Origin: CACKLF01 sp002725175
GTDB lineage: Bacteria; Pseudomonadota; Alphaproteobacteria; Rhodobacterales; Rhodobacteraceae
Direction: 5' to 3'
DNA: 60,438 nucleotides
Assembly (NCBI GenBank): GCA_002725175.2
Contig: PBQX02000004.1
Coordinates: forward strand, 1 to 60,438
Shown: one piece after another, positions 8,036 to 15,758 of the stretch
Layout: each line of letters opens with the position of its first letter
Position numbering within the stretch: position 1 is the stretch's first letter
Program-made: the position numbers and the translations under genes
The notes under the pieces: model-generated
Told to the model about the DNA's origin: nothing
The model's input: the letters and a program-made list of their open reading frames with translations, nothing else
Databases searched by the model: none

Positions 8036-9556
8036 TCACTTTTCTTCATAAATTACTTCAGAAATAGTTTTTGGTAATTGTTTTAGCAAGTCTTCTGAAA
8101 TCAAACCTGGGCCAAAGCTTGATGCCGCATGAGCATGCAACCAAGAAGCTGCTGAGGTAGCCTTAAAACAATCCATACCCTGGGATAAAAGTGCAGCAAT
8201 TATGCCAGAAAGAATGTCACCAGATCCGGCGGTAGCTAAATGCGGTGCTTCGGGATCAGTTGACAAAATTTGCATACCTCCAGGTTCTGAAATCACAGTA
8301 TTNGCTCCTTTTANNAAAAAAATTGTTCCTGATTTTTTTGAAGCTAAAAGTGAGCCTTNCAGAGATGAAGATTTTTGATATTCTGGAAATAAAGATTTAA
8401 ATTCGCCTTGATGAGGAGTCATAACAACTTTATNGTGCAGATTTNCTAGAAGTTCATCTTGATGACCTTTAAAAGCACTTATCGCTCCAGCATCTAATAC
8501 GGTTGGTTTTCTTAAACCAAGGATGAGTTTTGTTATATCGCGTGTAACTTTNCTTGGTGNNGCCCCAGGNCCAAATANAATTGAATCATATTTTGAATTT
8601 TCTTTAATGTGGTCACTTTTCATGGGGTTTTTCTCGGCATGCACTATGATGCTTGGAGCTAAAAGATTGAAAAGAGTTTGATATTTTGGCGAGCAGATTA
8701 CTGATACTAATCCTACACCACATCTTAAGGCGGCGATGCTAGCTAGAACACCAGCCCCTGGCATTTCCCCGGTTAGAATTAAAGTGTGGCCATGCTTATG
8801 TTTATGACTACTCCAGATTTTTTTAGGAAAATTTGATTTCCAAAGTTTTGGATCGTTGTGCTTAACATTAATTGTAAGATTTCTTGCATGGGATGTTTTT
8901 AAACCAATGTCTACTATATGCAATTTTCCACATTTTTCTTTTCCAGGAAANGCTTTATGTCCAATCTTTGGATTAAAAAAGGTGATAGTTTCATTGGCTT
9001 CAAAGCATTTGCTTCCTATGATTTCACCTGTNTCACCATTAATTCCNGATGGAATATCAACTGCTACAACAAATTTCTTAGCTTGTTTTATCNACTTAAT
9101 GATGTTGGATATCTTTTTAGAGAGAGGTCTAGACAATCCAGCACCAAAGAAAGCATCAATGATCATGTCGTACCCATTAATGTCGNCGGCACTTAGGCGT
9201 GTTTTTATTCTGTGGCTGAACACTTTAAGGGCTTTTTTTGCATCTCCCGTTAAGTTACTCACGGGGGTTTCAGAAAATATATCTATGCCTTTACAATCTT
9301 TTTTTAGATAGTGGCCTGCAAAGTAGCCATCTCCACCGTTGTTCCCGGGACCACAGAGAATTAAGATTTTTTTGAATGAATTTTCTTTTATTAGTTGGGA
9401 ACAAATGCGGGCAATTTGNTTNCCTGCATTTTCCATCAATTTGATACTAGGAATGCCATCATATGTAGCCATTTTATCAATTTGGGACATTTCCAAATTT
9501 GAAAGTAAGAAGTTAGATTTTTTTTTGAACTTGTTAGTATAAAAAAGGTCTTGCAT
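8036..9556 (-). CDS. nnr: Bifunctional NAD(P)H-hydrate epimerase / ADP-dependent NAD(P)H-hydrate dehydratase
   Basis: A 506-residue fusion that repairs damaged (hydrated) NADH and NADPH. The N-terminal YjeF_N-like half (about residues 20-230) epimerises the S and R hydrates and shows CGPGNNGGDGYFAG, IDAFFGAGLSRPL and AVDIPXGING. The C-terminal ribokinase-like half (about 245-500) dehydrates the S form at the expense of ADP and shows GHTLILTGEMPGAGV, TPHQGEF and TAGSGDILSG, the last being the nucleotide/phosphate site. Length and order match the usual bacterial fusion. The ATG at 9556 yields a short Lys/Phe-rich extension before the epimerase; a Met inside EMSQIDKMATYD is an alternative start. 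Several N bases occur in the dehydratase half. Confidence 0.93.
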   Translation of the reverse strand: MQDLFYTNKFKKKSNFLLSNLEMSQIDKMATYDGIPSIKLMENAXXQIARICSQLIKENSFKKILILCGPGNNGGDGYFAGHYLKKDCKGIDIFSETPVSNLTGDAKKALKVFSHRIKTRLSAXDINGYDMIIDAFFGAGLSRPLSKKISNIIKXIKQAKKFVVAVDIPXGINGXTGEIIGSKCFEANETITFFNPKIGHKXFPGKEKCGKLHIVDIGLKTSHARNLTINVKHNDPKLWKSNFPKKIWSSHKHKHGHTLILTGEMPGAGVLASIAALRCGVGLVSVICSPKYQTLFNLLAPSIIVHAEKNPMKSDHIKENSKYDSIXFXPGXXPXKVTRDITKLILGLRKPTVLDAGAISAFKGHQDELLXNLHXKVVMTPHQGEFKSLFPEYQKSSSLXGSLLASKKSGTIFXXKGXNTVISEPGGMQILSTDPEAPHLATAGSGDILSGIIAALLSQGMDCFKATSAASWLHAHAASSFGPGLISEDLLKQLPKTISEVIYEEK

Positions 9557-9569
9557 TATTTATTTTGTT

Positions 9570-9582
9570 AATCAAATTGATT
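9570..9582. promoter_or_regulatory. 13-bp inverted repeat between divergent nnr and cNMP-domain genes
   Basis: AATCAA-A-TTGATT is a perfect inverted repeat in the 79-bp divergent gap, only 14 bp from the nnr start. It could be an operator, but such short AT-rich palindromes also arise by chance, and no regulator can be assigned. Confidence 0.25.
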
Positions 9583-9635
9583 GGGAATTATATTCACTGG
9601 TTAACTTTCGTAATAATAGAGGGGATTAGTTTAAA

Positions 9636-10385
9636 ATGCTATCAGTTAGTAAACTCTTAAAATTAATTGATGAAAAATCAAAGCACATNAAAATTGAGAA
9701 AGATAAAGATTTTGATTTTCATGAGAAAGATGAAGCTTATCTGATAATTGAAGGAGAAATTTTATCCTACGGTGACAGAAATCTCACTCAAATGCTTTTG
9801 AAACATGACCCCATAGGGTTTTCTGAAGCTATCTTGGCAAGGCAAAAAGTTCTTAGATACAGAAGAGTTTCAGATATTGAGCTTCTCGTTATTTCAGGAA
9901 CTAAGCTNCGTGAGGAAGTGAATCGAAGCCACATTGTCGTGAAATCGATAATAAAATATAGCCTCAGTAGAATATTTGATGCTTCAAAATCTAANAGCCA
10001 TATATTATTTGAAGAGGGGTATATTCAGCAGAACTTACAATATCTGAAAACTATAAGGTATGAAGACGGGGATCGCATTTTTGGTGCGGACCAAGTGCCA
10101 AATTACATGTATTTTATAGATAGGGGCTCGGTAGAGCTGGTTAATAGGAAGGGAAAGAAGTTAAAAAGTCTTTCTAGTGGGGAAAGCTTTGGGGAATCCG
10201 CTCTATTAGCTGGCAGATTAAGATCTAACGCTGCTTTTTCGATTGGGACAACTATTTTACAGGCTATCGATGCGGATGCATTAGGTAAGGAAATAGATAA
10301 GGAACCTCCTCTAGTACAGCTCGCACTTTTAAGTGTGTTAAAGCGATTAGAATTGATGAATAAATTANATGCGGCTGATGAGTAG
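9636..10385 (+). CDS. Stand-alone protein with two cyclic-nucleotide-binding-like domains
   Basis: A 249-residue protein preceded by GAGGGG. It contains an N-terminal degenerate cNMP-type beta-roll (about residues 20-95, with YLIIEGEILSYG and GFSEAILAR) and a better preserved second one (about 130-225, with YMYFIDRGSVELVN, then the phosphate-binding cassette FGESALLAGRLRSNAAF). The cassette retains the Glu and an Arg that in CRP/PKA-type domains hold the cyclic phosphate and ribose. No helix-turn-helix, kinase, channel or cyclase segment is visible, so it is not a CRP-type transcription factor. It may sense a cyclic nucleotide and act through a partner. Divergent from nnr and convergent with apt. 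Confidence 0.75.
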   Translation: MLSVSKLLKLIDEKSKHXKIEKDKDFDFHEKDEAYLIIEGEILSYGDRNLTQMLLKHDPIGFSEAILARQKVLRYRRVSDIELLVISGTKXREEVNRSHIVVKSIIKYSLSRIFDASKSXSHILFEEGYIQQNLQYLKTIRYEDGDRIFGADQVPNYMYFIDRGSVELVNRKGKKLKSLSSGESFGESALLAGRLRSNAAFSIGTTILQAIDADALGKEIDKEPPLVQLALLSVLKRLELMNKLXAADE

Positions 10386-10396
10386 ATTCAATAGAG

Positions 10397-10912
10397 TCAA
10401 AACTCCATCAACGAGTGTGCTTTAACACCTCTCGCTATTAAGCGCTCCTCACCTTTCAATTCGGGCAGGTTAATAATGAAGCCANAGCCAACAATTTCTT
10501 TTTCACTAAACTTCTCTATCAAGTCGAGAGCTGCGAGTGCCGTTCCTCCGGTCGCCAGGAGATCATCAATAATTAATAACCTTTTTAGGCCGTCAAGCGC
10601 ATCCGTATGAATATGCATTTCTGTCTTTCCGTACTCTAATTCAAATGAAACACTATGCGTATTATAAGGAAGCTTGTCAGGTTTTCTTAGTGGTATAAAG
10701 GCTGAATTAAGTTTGTAAGCAATTGCTCCTGCCATAATAAAGCCTCTAGATTCGATGCTTAAGACNGCGTCAACGTTTTCATTGATCCATGGTTCGGTCA
10801 TTTCATCTATGACCTTCTTAAATAGTTTTGGGTCTTGAAGAAGAGTTGTTATATCTCTAAATTGGATACCTTTTATTGGATAGTCTGAAATGGTTCGCAC
10901 AAATTCTTTCAT
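10397..10912 (-). CDS. apt: Adenine phosphoribosyltransferase
   Basis: A 171-residue cytoplasmic purine-salvage enzyme that makes AMP from adenine and PRPP. The PRPP-binding motif RLLIIDDLLATGGTALAA spans about residues 111-128. Further family features are the N-terminal DYPIKGIQFRDITTLL segment, the SIESRGFIMAGA substrate loop and FIPLRKPDKLP. The length is normal for bacterial Apt. The ATG at 10912 is preceded by a strong GTAGGAGGA ribosome-binding site about 7 nt upstream. The upstream neighbour on the same strand, a hydrolase gene, ends about 80 bp away, so co-transcription is possible but not required. Confidence 0.96.
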   Translation of the reverse strand: MKEFVRTISDYPIKGIQFRDITTLLQDPKLFKKVIDEMTEPWINENVDXVLSIESRGFIMAGAIAYKLNSAFIPLRKPDKLPYNTHSVSFELEYGKTEMHIHTDALDGLKRLLIIDDLLATGGTALAALDLIEKFSEKEIVGXGFIINLPELKGEERLIARGVKAHSLMEF

Positions 10913-10993
10913 TTGATTCCTCCTACTTAAAAGTTAATTTTTTCCCTGAATTTCCTTAGTTCCCGTGAGATATGTTTACTAGATTAAAAGTTT

Positions 10994-11998
10994 TCATCGG
11001 AGAGCATTTTCAAAAAATNCATATAATTTTTCTTCAAAAAATTTTGGTTCGAGAAGTAGNCCTTCCATGTGATCAGCCCCTTTTAAGAGGTAAAAGTCAG
11101 CCTTTTCACCGATTTTTAAAGTATAATTTTGTAGGTCAGTCATGTTCCAAAGAGGCAGNCGAGTATCCCTTTCTTCGTGAAAGATTTGAAGGGGGCGTCC
11201 ATTCAGATTATCTATGCCTTCATAAGGCTCTAAGTCCCTAAGGTTNATGCCTCTTAATCTCGCAGCTATCAACGCACTTGACCATAGGAAGCCAGGGAAA
11301 CCTTGAAACATTACCTCATGGCGGGCTATTTTATTGAAGTCAAATATTACGCCATGAAGGCTGACAGCTGCTATATCAGGGCTTTTTGCTAAGGCATATA
11401 GAGCTGCTATAGCACCACCAGAAACTCCATGTACACCAACTTTATTNATCTCAACAGCATGGGTTTTTTCCAACCATTCTGCAGCAGCTAAAATATCAAA
11501 AACTTCCTCTTGNCCTGCAGAATGTCTGCCATCTTCACACGTTGTCTCTCCTGAGTCTCTAGCGTCTATAACAAGGACATTGTGGCCTTTTTTAACTAGC
11601 ATTCCTGCAGGCATCAGAACAGTGTATTCATGTTTGCTAGCTCCGTANCCGTGTACGATTATAATCGCGTCCTTATTTTCCTTTATAGTTGGAGCTATCC
11701 ACCAGGCAGAATACTCAATTGAGCCATCAGCATTTTTAAATTTAACTTTTTCATAATTTGTTTCTGTGATCCACCAATCAGACAGATCTGTAGTAACCCA
11801 CTTGTCCCATCCGTCTCCTCTAAATGGACCTCTATCTTTTTCATTTGGGTAAAACTCTTTTGGAGTATTATTTTTTGCAGTAATATTTTCTGAACAGCTA
11901 AGCTTAGTACCCTCTCTATATACGTAATCCCCAGTAGCAATAACTGCGACTANAATTAAAACTGATAATGACAATAAAAAATATGCTAGCCTTTTCAT
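10994..11998 (-). CDS. Alpha/beta-hydrolase with N-terminal membrane anchor
   Basis: A 334-residue protein. The N-terminus KRLAYFLLSLSVLI-VAVIATG is one hydrophobic segment that could be a signal anchor or an uncleaved signal. The remainder has the alpha/beta-hydrolase order: DAIIIVHXYGASKHE (oxyanion-hole HG-like region), the nucleophile elbow GVHGVSGGAIAALYA, an acid candidate near FHEERDTXLPL and a late His in GADHM. A Ser-Asp-His triad is therefore complete. Four cysteines lie in the first two-thirds. Its closest functional type is a DUF1100/S9-like serine esterase or peptidase; the substrate is unknown. Probably faces the periplasm. It is divergent from the CitE-like gene at 12069. Confidence 0.82.
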   Translation of the reverse strand: MKRLAYFLLSLSVLIXVAVIATGDYVYREGTKLSCSENITAKNNTPKEFYPNEKDRGPFRGDGWDKWVTTDLSDWWITETNYEKVKFKNADGSIEYSAWWIAPTIKENKDAIIIVHXYGASKHEYTVLMPAGMLVKKGHNVLVIDARDSGETTCEDGRHSAXQEEVFDILAAAEWLEKTHAVEXNKVGVHGVSGGAIAALYALAKSPDIAAVSLHGVIFDFNKIARHEVMFQGFPGFLWSSALIAARLRGXNLRDLEPYEGIDNLNGRPLQIFHEERDTXLPLWNMTDLQNYTLKIGEKADFYLLKGADHMEXLLLEPKFFEEKLYXFFENALR

Positions 11999-12068
11999 AA
12001 AATTTAAGGTTATCCTTTTTTGCTATTACTGCGTGATAGATTGTTGAAATAAATGTAATTGGAAAATC

Positions 12069-12938
12069 ATGGAATTACGAGAGAAAAAGATTCAGCCAAG
12101 AAGAAGCTTTATTTTCACGCCAGGTCTAAAGCCAGAAATGTATCCGAAAGCATTAGCTTCTGGAACAGATATGGTGTGTATTGAATTAGAGGATGGTATA
12201 GCNCCAAAGGATAAGGAAGAGGCCAGAAAAAAGGCGTTAAATTTATTTAAGNATAAGCAGGNTGATGATGGAATTGAGAGAATTATAAGAATTAATAGCG
12301 TAAGAGAACATTTTGGAATTCTTGATCTTCAAGAGATTTTAATTTCCGAAAATCCTCCACCAGCAATAATGNTGCCAAAAGTTAAAACTCCTGACGAAGT
12401 TGTATTGGTTGACACNCTTCTNAANGAAAAGGGACACGATTGTAGATTGCACGTTATAATTGAAACCAATGAGGGNCTTGAAAATGCTTATGATATTGGA
12501 ANTTCGAGTTCAAGAATAGAAGCATTATTTTTNGGCGGAATTGATATGGCTGCTGAATTACGATGTAAAAATGAATGGGAGCCTNTGTTNTATGCGCGTT
12601 CAAGAGTTGTTCATGCAGCTTCNTCTAATGGATTGGATGTTATTGATGTACCNTATCTTGATTTAGAAGATATGGAAGGGATGAAGAGTTTAGCCATTAA
12701 GGCAAGANATTTAGGTTTTACTGGNAAGGGGTCAGTTCACCCAAAGCAAATTGCAATTCTTAACGANGTATTTACACCAGATATTAAGACGATCAANAGA
12801 GCCGAAAGAATTNTAGATACNTTTCATCAGGCAGATACTGGGTTGGTAGTAATTGATGGAAAATTGATTGAAAAACCGGTGATAAGAGAAATGCAACGAA
12901 TTGTTAGTATAGCTGAAAAACTAAAAATTAAATCTTAG
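12069..12938 (+). CDS. HpcH/HpaI-family CoA-ester lyase (CitE-like)
   Basis: A 289-residue protein of the citrate-lyase-beta / malyl-CoA lyase family, whose members cleave or form C-C bonds in acyl-CoA esters such as malyl-CoA, beta-methylmalyl-CoA or citramalyl-CoA. The start RRSFIFTPGLKPEMYPKA, the motif CIELEDGI-PKDKEEAR near residues 37-52 (metal-binding acidic residues), RINSVREHFG, VIIETN (Glu ligand), FXGGIDMAAEL and KGSVHPKQIAI match the family in order and spacing. It is followed 39 bp later by an amidase gene on the same strand. The particular substrate cannot be inferred; a role in breaking down a carboxylic acid released by its neighbours is possible. N bases are frequent here but are absent from the next 8 kb. 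Confidence 0.88.
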   Translation: MELREKKIQPRRSFIFTPGLKPEMYPKALASGTDMVCIELEDGIXPKDKEEARKKALNLFKXKQXDDGIERIIRINSVREHFGILDLQEILISENPPPAIMXPKVKTPDEVVLVDXLXXEKGHDCRLHVIIETNEXLENAYDIGXSSSRIEALFXGGIDMAAELRCKNEWEPXXYARSRVVHAAXSNGLDVIDVXYLDLEDMEGMKSLAIKARXLGFTXKGSVHPKQIAILNXVFTPDIKTIXRAERIXDXFHQADTGLVVIDGKLIEKPVIREMQRIVSIAEKLKIKS

Positions 12939-12977
12939 TATTATTATAACTCTTCTAGAAATAAAGGCATTAATTGA

Positions 12978-14396
12978 ATGGTAAGTCAGATTTGGGAAAT
13001 GAGTGCTGTCGAAGCCCACAGATTATTGAAAGAGAAAAAACTTTCCGCAAGAGAAGTATTAGAAAGTTCAATAAGTAGAATTGAAGAAGTAGATAGTGAA
13101 TTAAATGCTCTACCTGAGAAATGTTTTGATCGTGCAAGAAAAATTGCTGAGCGGATCGATAACAATCCACCTAAGATTATTAGAAATCTCCATGGGCTTC
13201 CAATTGCGATTAAGGATTATAATGACTTATCTGGTGTCAAAACAACGTATGGATCTCCTTTATTTAAAGATAATATCCCAAAAGATTCGGATCGTACTGT
13301 TAGAATATTAGAAGATAATGGAGCAAATTGTGTTGCTAAATCTAACGTGCCAGAATGGGCTGGTGGGCATACATTTAATCCTGTGTATGGGTTGACAAGA
13401 AATCCATGGGATACTTCTAAAAGTGTTGGAGGGAGTTCTGGCGGCTCCTCTGCAGCATTAGCTAGTGGACAAGTTTTCTTGGCTACCGGAAATGATTTGG
13501 GAGGCAGTTTAAGAACCCCAGCTGCCTTTAATGGTATTGTTGGACTGCGGCCAAGTCCAGGATTAATTCCTCGAGGTAAGAGGTATATGCCTTTTGATAC
13601 ATTGTGGGTAGAAGGCCCTATGGCAAGATCTGTAGAAGATGTAGCATTAATGTTAGACGCAATGGTAGGACATGACATAGGTGATCCATTAAGCTATCCA
13701 TGTATAGAAAATTCATTCTTGGAGGAACTTGATACTGAATATAAGCCTTCATCTGTAGCAGTTAGTGAAGATTTAGGAATTGTCCCGGTGGAAGGCGAGG
13801 TACGAAGTGCTTTTAGAGCTGCAATAAAAAAAATATCTGGCTTTGGCTGGGATGTGACACATGAAATACCTTCTTTTGCAGGAGTTCTAGATGCATTTAA
13901 GGTTTTGAGAGGTCTTCTCATGGCAACCATGTTAGGTGATTTAGTTAAAAAGCATAGAGACCAAATACTTGTAGATATAATAAAAAATGTACAAGTTGGG
14001 TTTGAGGTTAAAAATACTGAAATAGTTGAAGCTGAAAAGACCAGAAGGCAATTAACATTAAATATGGAAAATTTTTTTAGGCGAAATGATTTTTTAATTT
14101 GCCCTACTACATCGGTGGTTCCTTTTTCAGTTGAAAATCCATATGTTAAAGAAATAGAGGGTAAAAAATGTGAAACATATGTTGACTGGTTTTCTATTAC
14201 ATTTGCAATAACTATGACGTCTTGCCCGACTTTAAGTATCCCTTGTGGATTTACTGAATCAGGACTGCCTATAGGGATACAGATTGTTGCTCCACCAAGA
14301 CATGAGGCCCGTCTGCTAAGTTTTGGCGCCAGGCTGCAAGAAATTTTTGGGGTGGCTAGAAAACTACCTATTTCCCCTCAAGCTAATCCTTCTTAA
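12978..14396 (+). CDS. Amidase-signature family hydrolase
   Basis: A 472-residue amidase of the GatA/AtzF-like family. The Ser-cisSer-Lys triad is present: Lys in LPIAIKDYND (about residue 79), the cis-Ser in GGSSGGSSAALASG (about 153) and the nucleophile Ser in NDLGGSLRTPAA (about 177), with normal spacing. C-terminal elements TMTSCPTLSIPCGF and PIGIQIVAPPRHE are also typical. It hydrolyses an amide or a related C-N bond; GatA itself is unlikely because no gatB or gatC is adjacent. The ATG at 12978 follows the CitE-like gene closely, suggesting one transcript. Its last 14 bp overlap the convergent RidA-family gene. A role in nitrogen release from an aromatic or acyl amide is an inference from context. 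Confidence 0.92.
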   Translation: MVSQIWEMSAVEAHRLLKEKKLSAREVLESSISRIEEVDSELNALPEKCFDRARKIAERIDNNPPKIIRNLHGLPIAIKDYNDLSGVKTTYGSPLFKDNIPKDSDRTVRILEDNGANCVAKSNVPEWAGGHTFNPVYGLTRNPWDTSKSVGGSSGGSSAALASGQVFLATGNDLGGSLRTPAAFNGIVGLRPSPGLIPRGKRYMPFDTLWVEGPMARSVEDVALMLDAMVGHDIGDPLSYPCIENSFLEELDTEYKPSSVAVSEDLGIVPVEGEVRSAFRAAIKKISGFGWDVTHEIPSFAGVLDAFKVLRGLLMATMLGDLVKKHRDQILVDIIKNVQVGFEVKNTEIVEAEKTRRQLTLNMENFFRRNDFLICPTTSVVPFSVENPYVKEIEGKKCETYVDWFSITFAITMTSCPTLSIPCGFTESGLPIGIQIVAPPRHEARLLSFGARLQEIFGVARKLPISPQANPS

Positions 14397-14766
14397 GGGC
14401 CGTAAAAGTTATCTGAAAAATGCACCCTTTTGGAAGTGCAGATTGATGAGAGTGGCGTGCGGGTCTAAGATTTATGTTAGGATAAGTTTCTTCCCAAAAT
14501 TTATTAACTAGTGTCCTGTCGTTCTTGTCTTGGAAAAACATGTCAATTTTTATTACGTCTTGAGGTGAGCAATTGCATGAGGCTAAAAGTTCTCGAAAGT
14601 ATTTAAAAGTAATTTTGATTTGACTTTCCTTTTCTGGTGAATAAAGGCCGGTATTCTTGTCTTTGCCCGATATAGCTGAAGACATTATTAGGTTACTAAC
14701 TTTTGCCGCATGCGGTATCGGGTTTTCATGGGCTGGTAAATTTTTTGAATAGATAGAATTTACCAT
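14383..14766 (-). CDS. RidA/YjgF-family imine/enamine deaminase
   Basis: A 127-residue single-domain protein of the RidA superfamily, starting at the ATG at 14766, whose A overlaps the TGA of the upstream hydrolase gene (TGATG), an arrangement that implies translational coupling. Matching elements are NPIPHAAKVSNLIMSSAISG, KITFKYFRELLASCNCSPQDVIKIDMFF and RPARHSHQSALPKGC; the Arg near the end of the chain corresponds to the carboxylate-binding Arg of active RidA enzymes. Members hydrolyse reactive 2-aminoacrylate-type imines, and some act as 2-aminomuconate deaminases in aromatic catabolism. Its place in an operon with an extradiol dioxygenase favours a pathway-specific deaminase, though a general housekeeping role remains possible. 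Confidence 0.85.
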   Translation of the reverse strand: MVNSIYSKNLPAHENPIPHAAKVSNLIMSSAISGKDKNTGLYSPEKESQIKITFKYFRELLASCNCSPQDVIKIDMFFQDKNDRTLVNKFWEETYPNINLRPARHSHQSALPKGCIFQITFTALKKD

Positions 14767-15758
14767 CACAGGCCTCCAGTTTTATGAAAAATTGTATTCA
14801 TTAAAGTTCCAAGTTCGGGTACTTCTATTGTTATCTCTCCAGAAACTTCACCTAGGAGTACGCTTTTATGACCTCTTGGAAAATCAGAATTTCCTTTTCC
14901 AGTGGTGCCAAAAGAAATTATATCACCTGGTTCTAAAGTAAAATATTTGCTAGCTTCCGAGACGCAGTCCTCTATTGAAAAACGATAGTTGGCGGTACTA
15001 TCTTCAGTAAAAACTTTTCCATTAAGAGATGCCTTAACCTTTAACTCATTTGGATTTCCTACCTCTTCTTTATAAGTTATCCAAGGCCCCATTGGACCAA
15101 AAGTATCAGTACCTTTGCTCCTAGTATGATATACATAGTATACGTCTCTATCGTTTTCATCTTTTAAGTTTCTCCAATTATAAAACTCTTCCCTTGCCAT
15201 GTCTGGGTCATAGGTAACAGCAATGCTATCCTTTCCAAATTTGAGTCCATGGGATGTAACATCGTTAAGAATCGAGTAACCAAAAATATGATCTAAAGCA
15301 CGATCCTTAGAGATATTTTTTCCCCCAATTCCTATAATTGCACATACCTCAGGTTCAGGGATTACTGCTCCCCAGGTTGGGTCTACAGCAATCTCCTTCA
15401 TATGGGCTTGCAGAGATGAGGAAGGTTTAAGGAAAAAATTCGGCACTCCTGGATCTTTATGAGCTTTTTTCATAAGTTCTTTGTTGTTAAACGCAACACC
15501 GAGAATTTTTCCTGGCTTCCTTACTGGTGGGAGCCAGCTATGATCCATAATTTTAATTATTGGAGATTTGGGGATACTATCTTTAAGACTAAAAAAGAAA
15601 TTTTCATTTGAAGGAATTGAAGAAATAAAATTTTCCAGACAATCAAAATTTGGAGCATTTAATTTCTTACATACGTCTTTCAGAAGACGGGGCTCCTTTT
15701 CCTCTAGCGCAACAATTGGTTCAGCCACACCTTCAAAATTTATTGTAGCAAATTTCAA
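14766..15758 (-). CDS. Fumarylacetoacetate-hydrolase-family protein
   Basis: A 330-residue protein with a divergent N-terminal part and the FAH catalytic fold from about residue 75 (KILGVAFNNKELMKKA). Metal ligands are seen as the E-x-E pair in VIPEPEVCAIIG and the Asp in YSILNDVTS, and a late FGTTGKGN loop fits the family. Members act as acylpyruvate hydrolases, hydratases or decarboxylases on ring-cleavage products. It starts with TTG at 15758, overlapping the TGA of the dioxygenase gene (TTGA), and ends in TGATG with the RidA-type gene. There is no alternative ATG before the conserved region. The coupling strongly suggests it works on the product, or a later intermediate, of the neighbouring dioxygenase. 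Confidence 0.88.
   Translation of the reverse strand: MKFATINFEGVAEPIVALEEKEPRLLKDVCKKLNAPNFDCLENFISSIPSNENFFFSLKDSIPKSPIIKIMDHSWLPPVRKPGKILGVAFNNKELMKKAHKDPGVPNFFLKPSSSLQAHMKEIAVDPTWGAVIPEPEVCAIIGIGGKNISKDRALDHIFGYSILNDVTSHGLKFGKDSIAVTYDPDMAREEFYNWRNLKDENDRDVYYVYHTRSKGTDTFGPMGPWITYKEEVGNPNELKVKASLNGKVFTEDSTANYRFSIEDCVSEASKYFTLEPGDIISFGTTGKGNSDFPRGHKSVLLGEVSGEITIEVPELGTLMNTIFHKTGGL

Noticed and set aside
8856..9311. Plus-strand frames of 151 and 92 codons opposite nnr
   Set aside because: They run opposite the epimerase half, whose motifs are intact, so they are shadows.
13217..13678. Minus-strand 153-codon frame within the amidase gene
   Set aside because: The sense strand carries the full amidase triad; the antisense frame has no family features.
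12978..14396. Amidase as GatA of the tRNA amidotransferase
   Set aside because: No gatB or gatC nearby, and its neighbours are catabolic-type genes.
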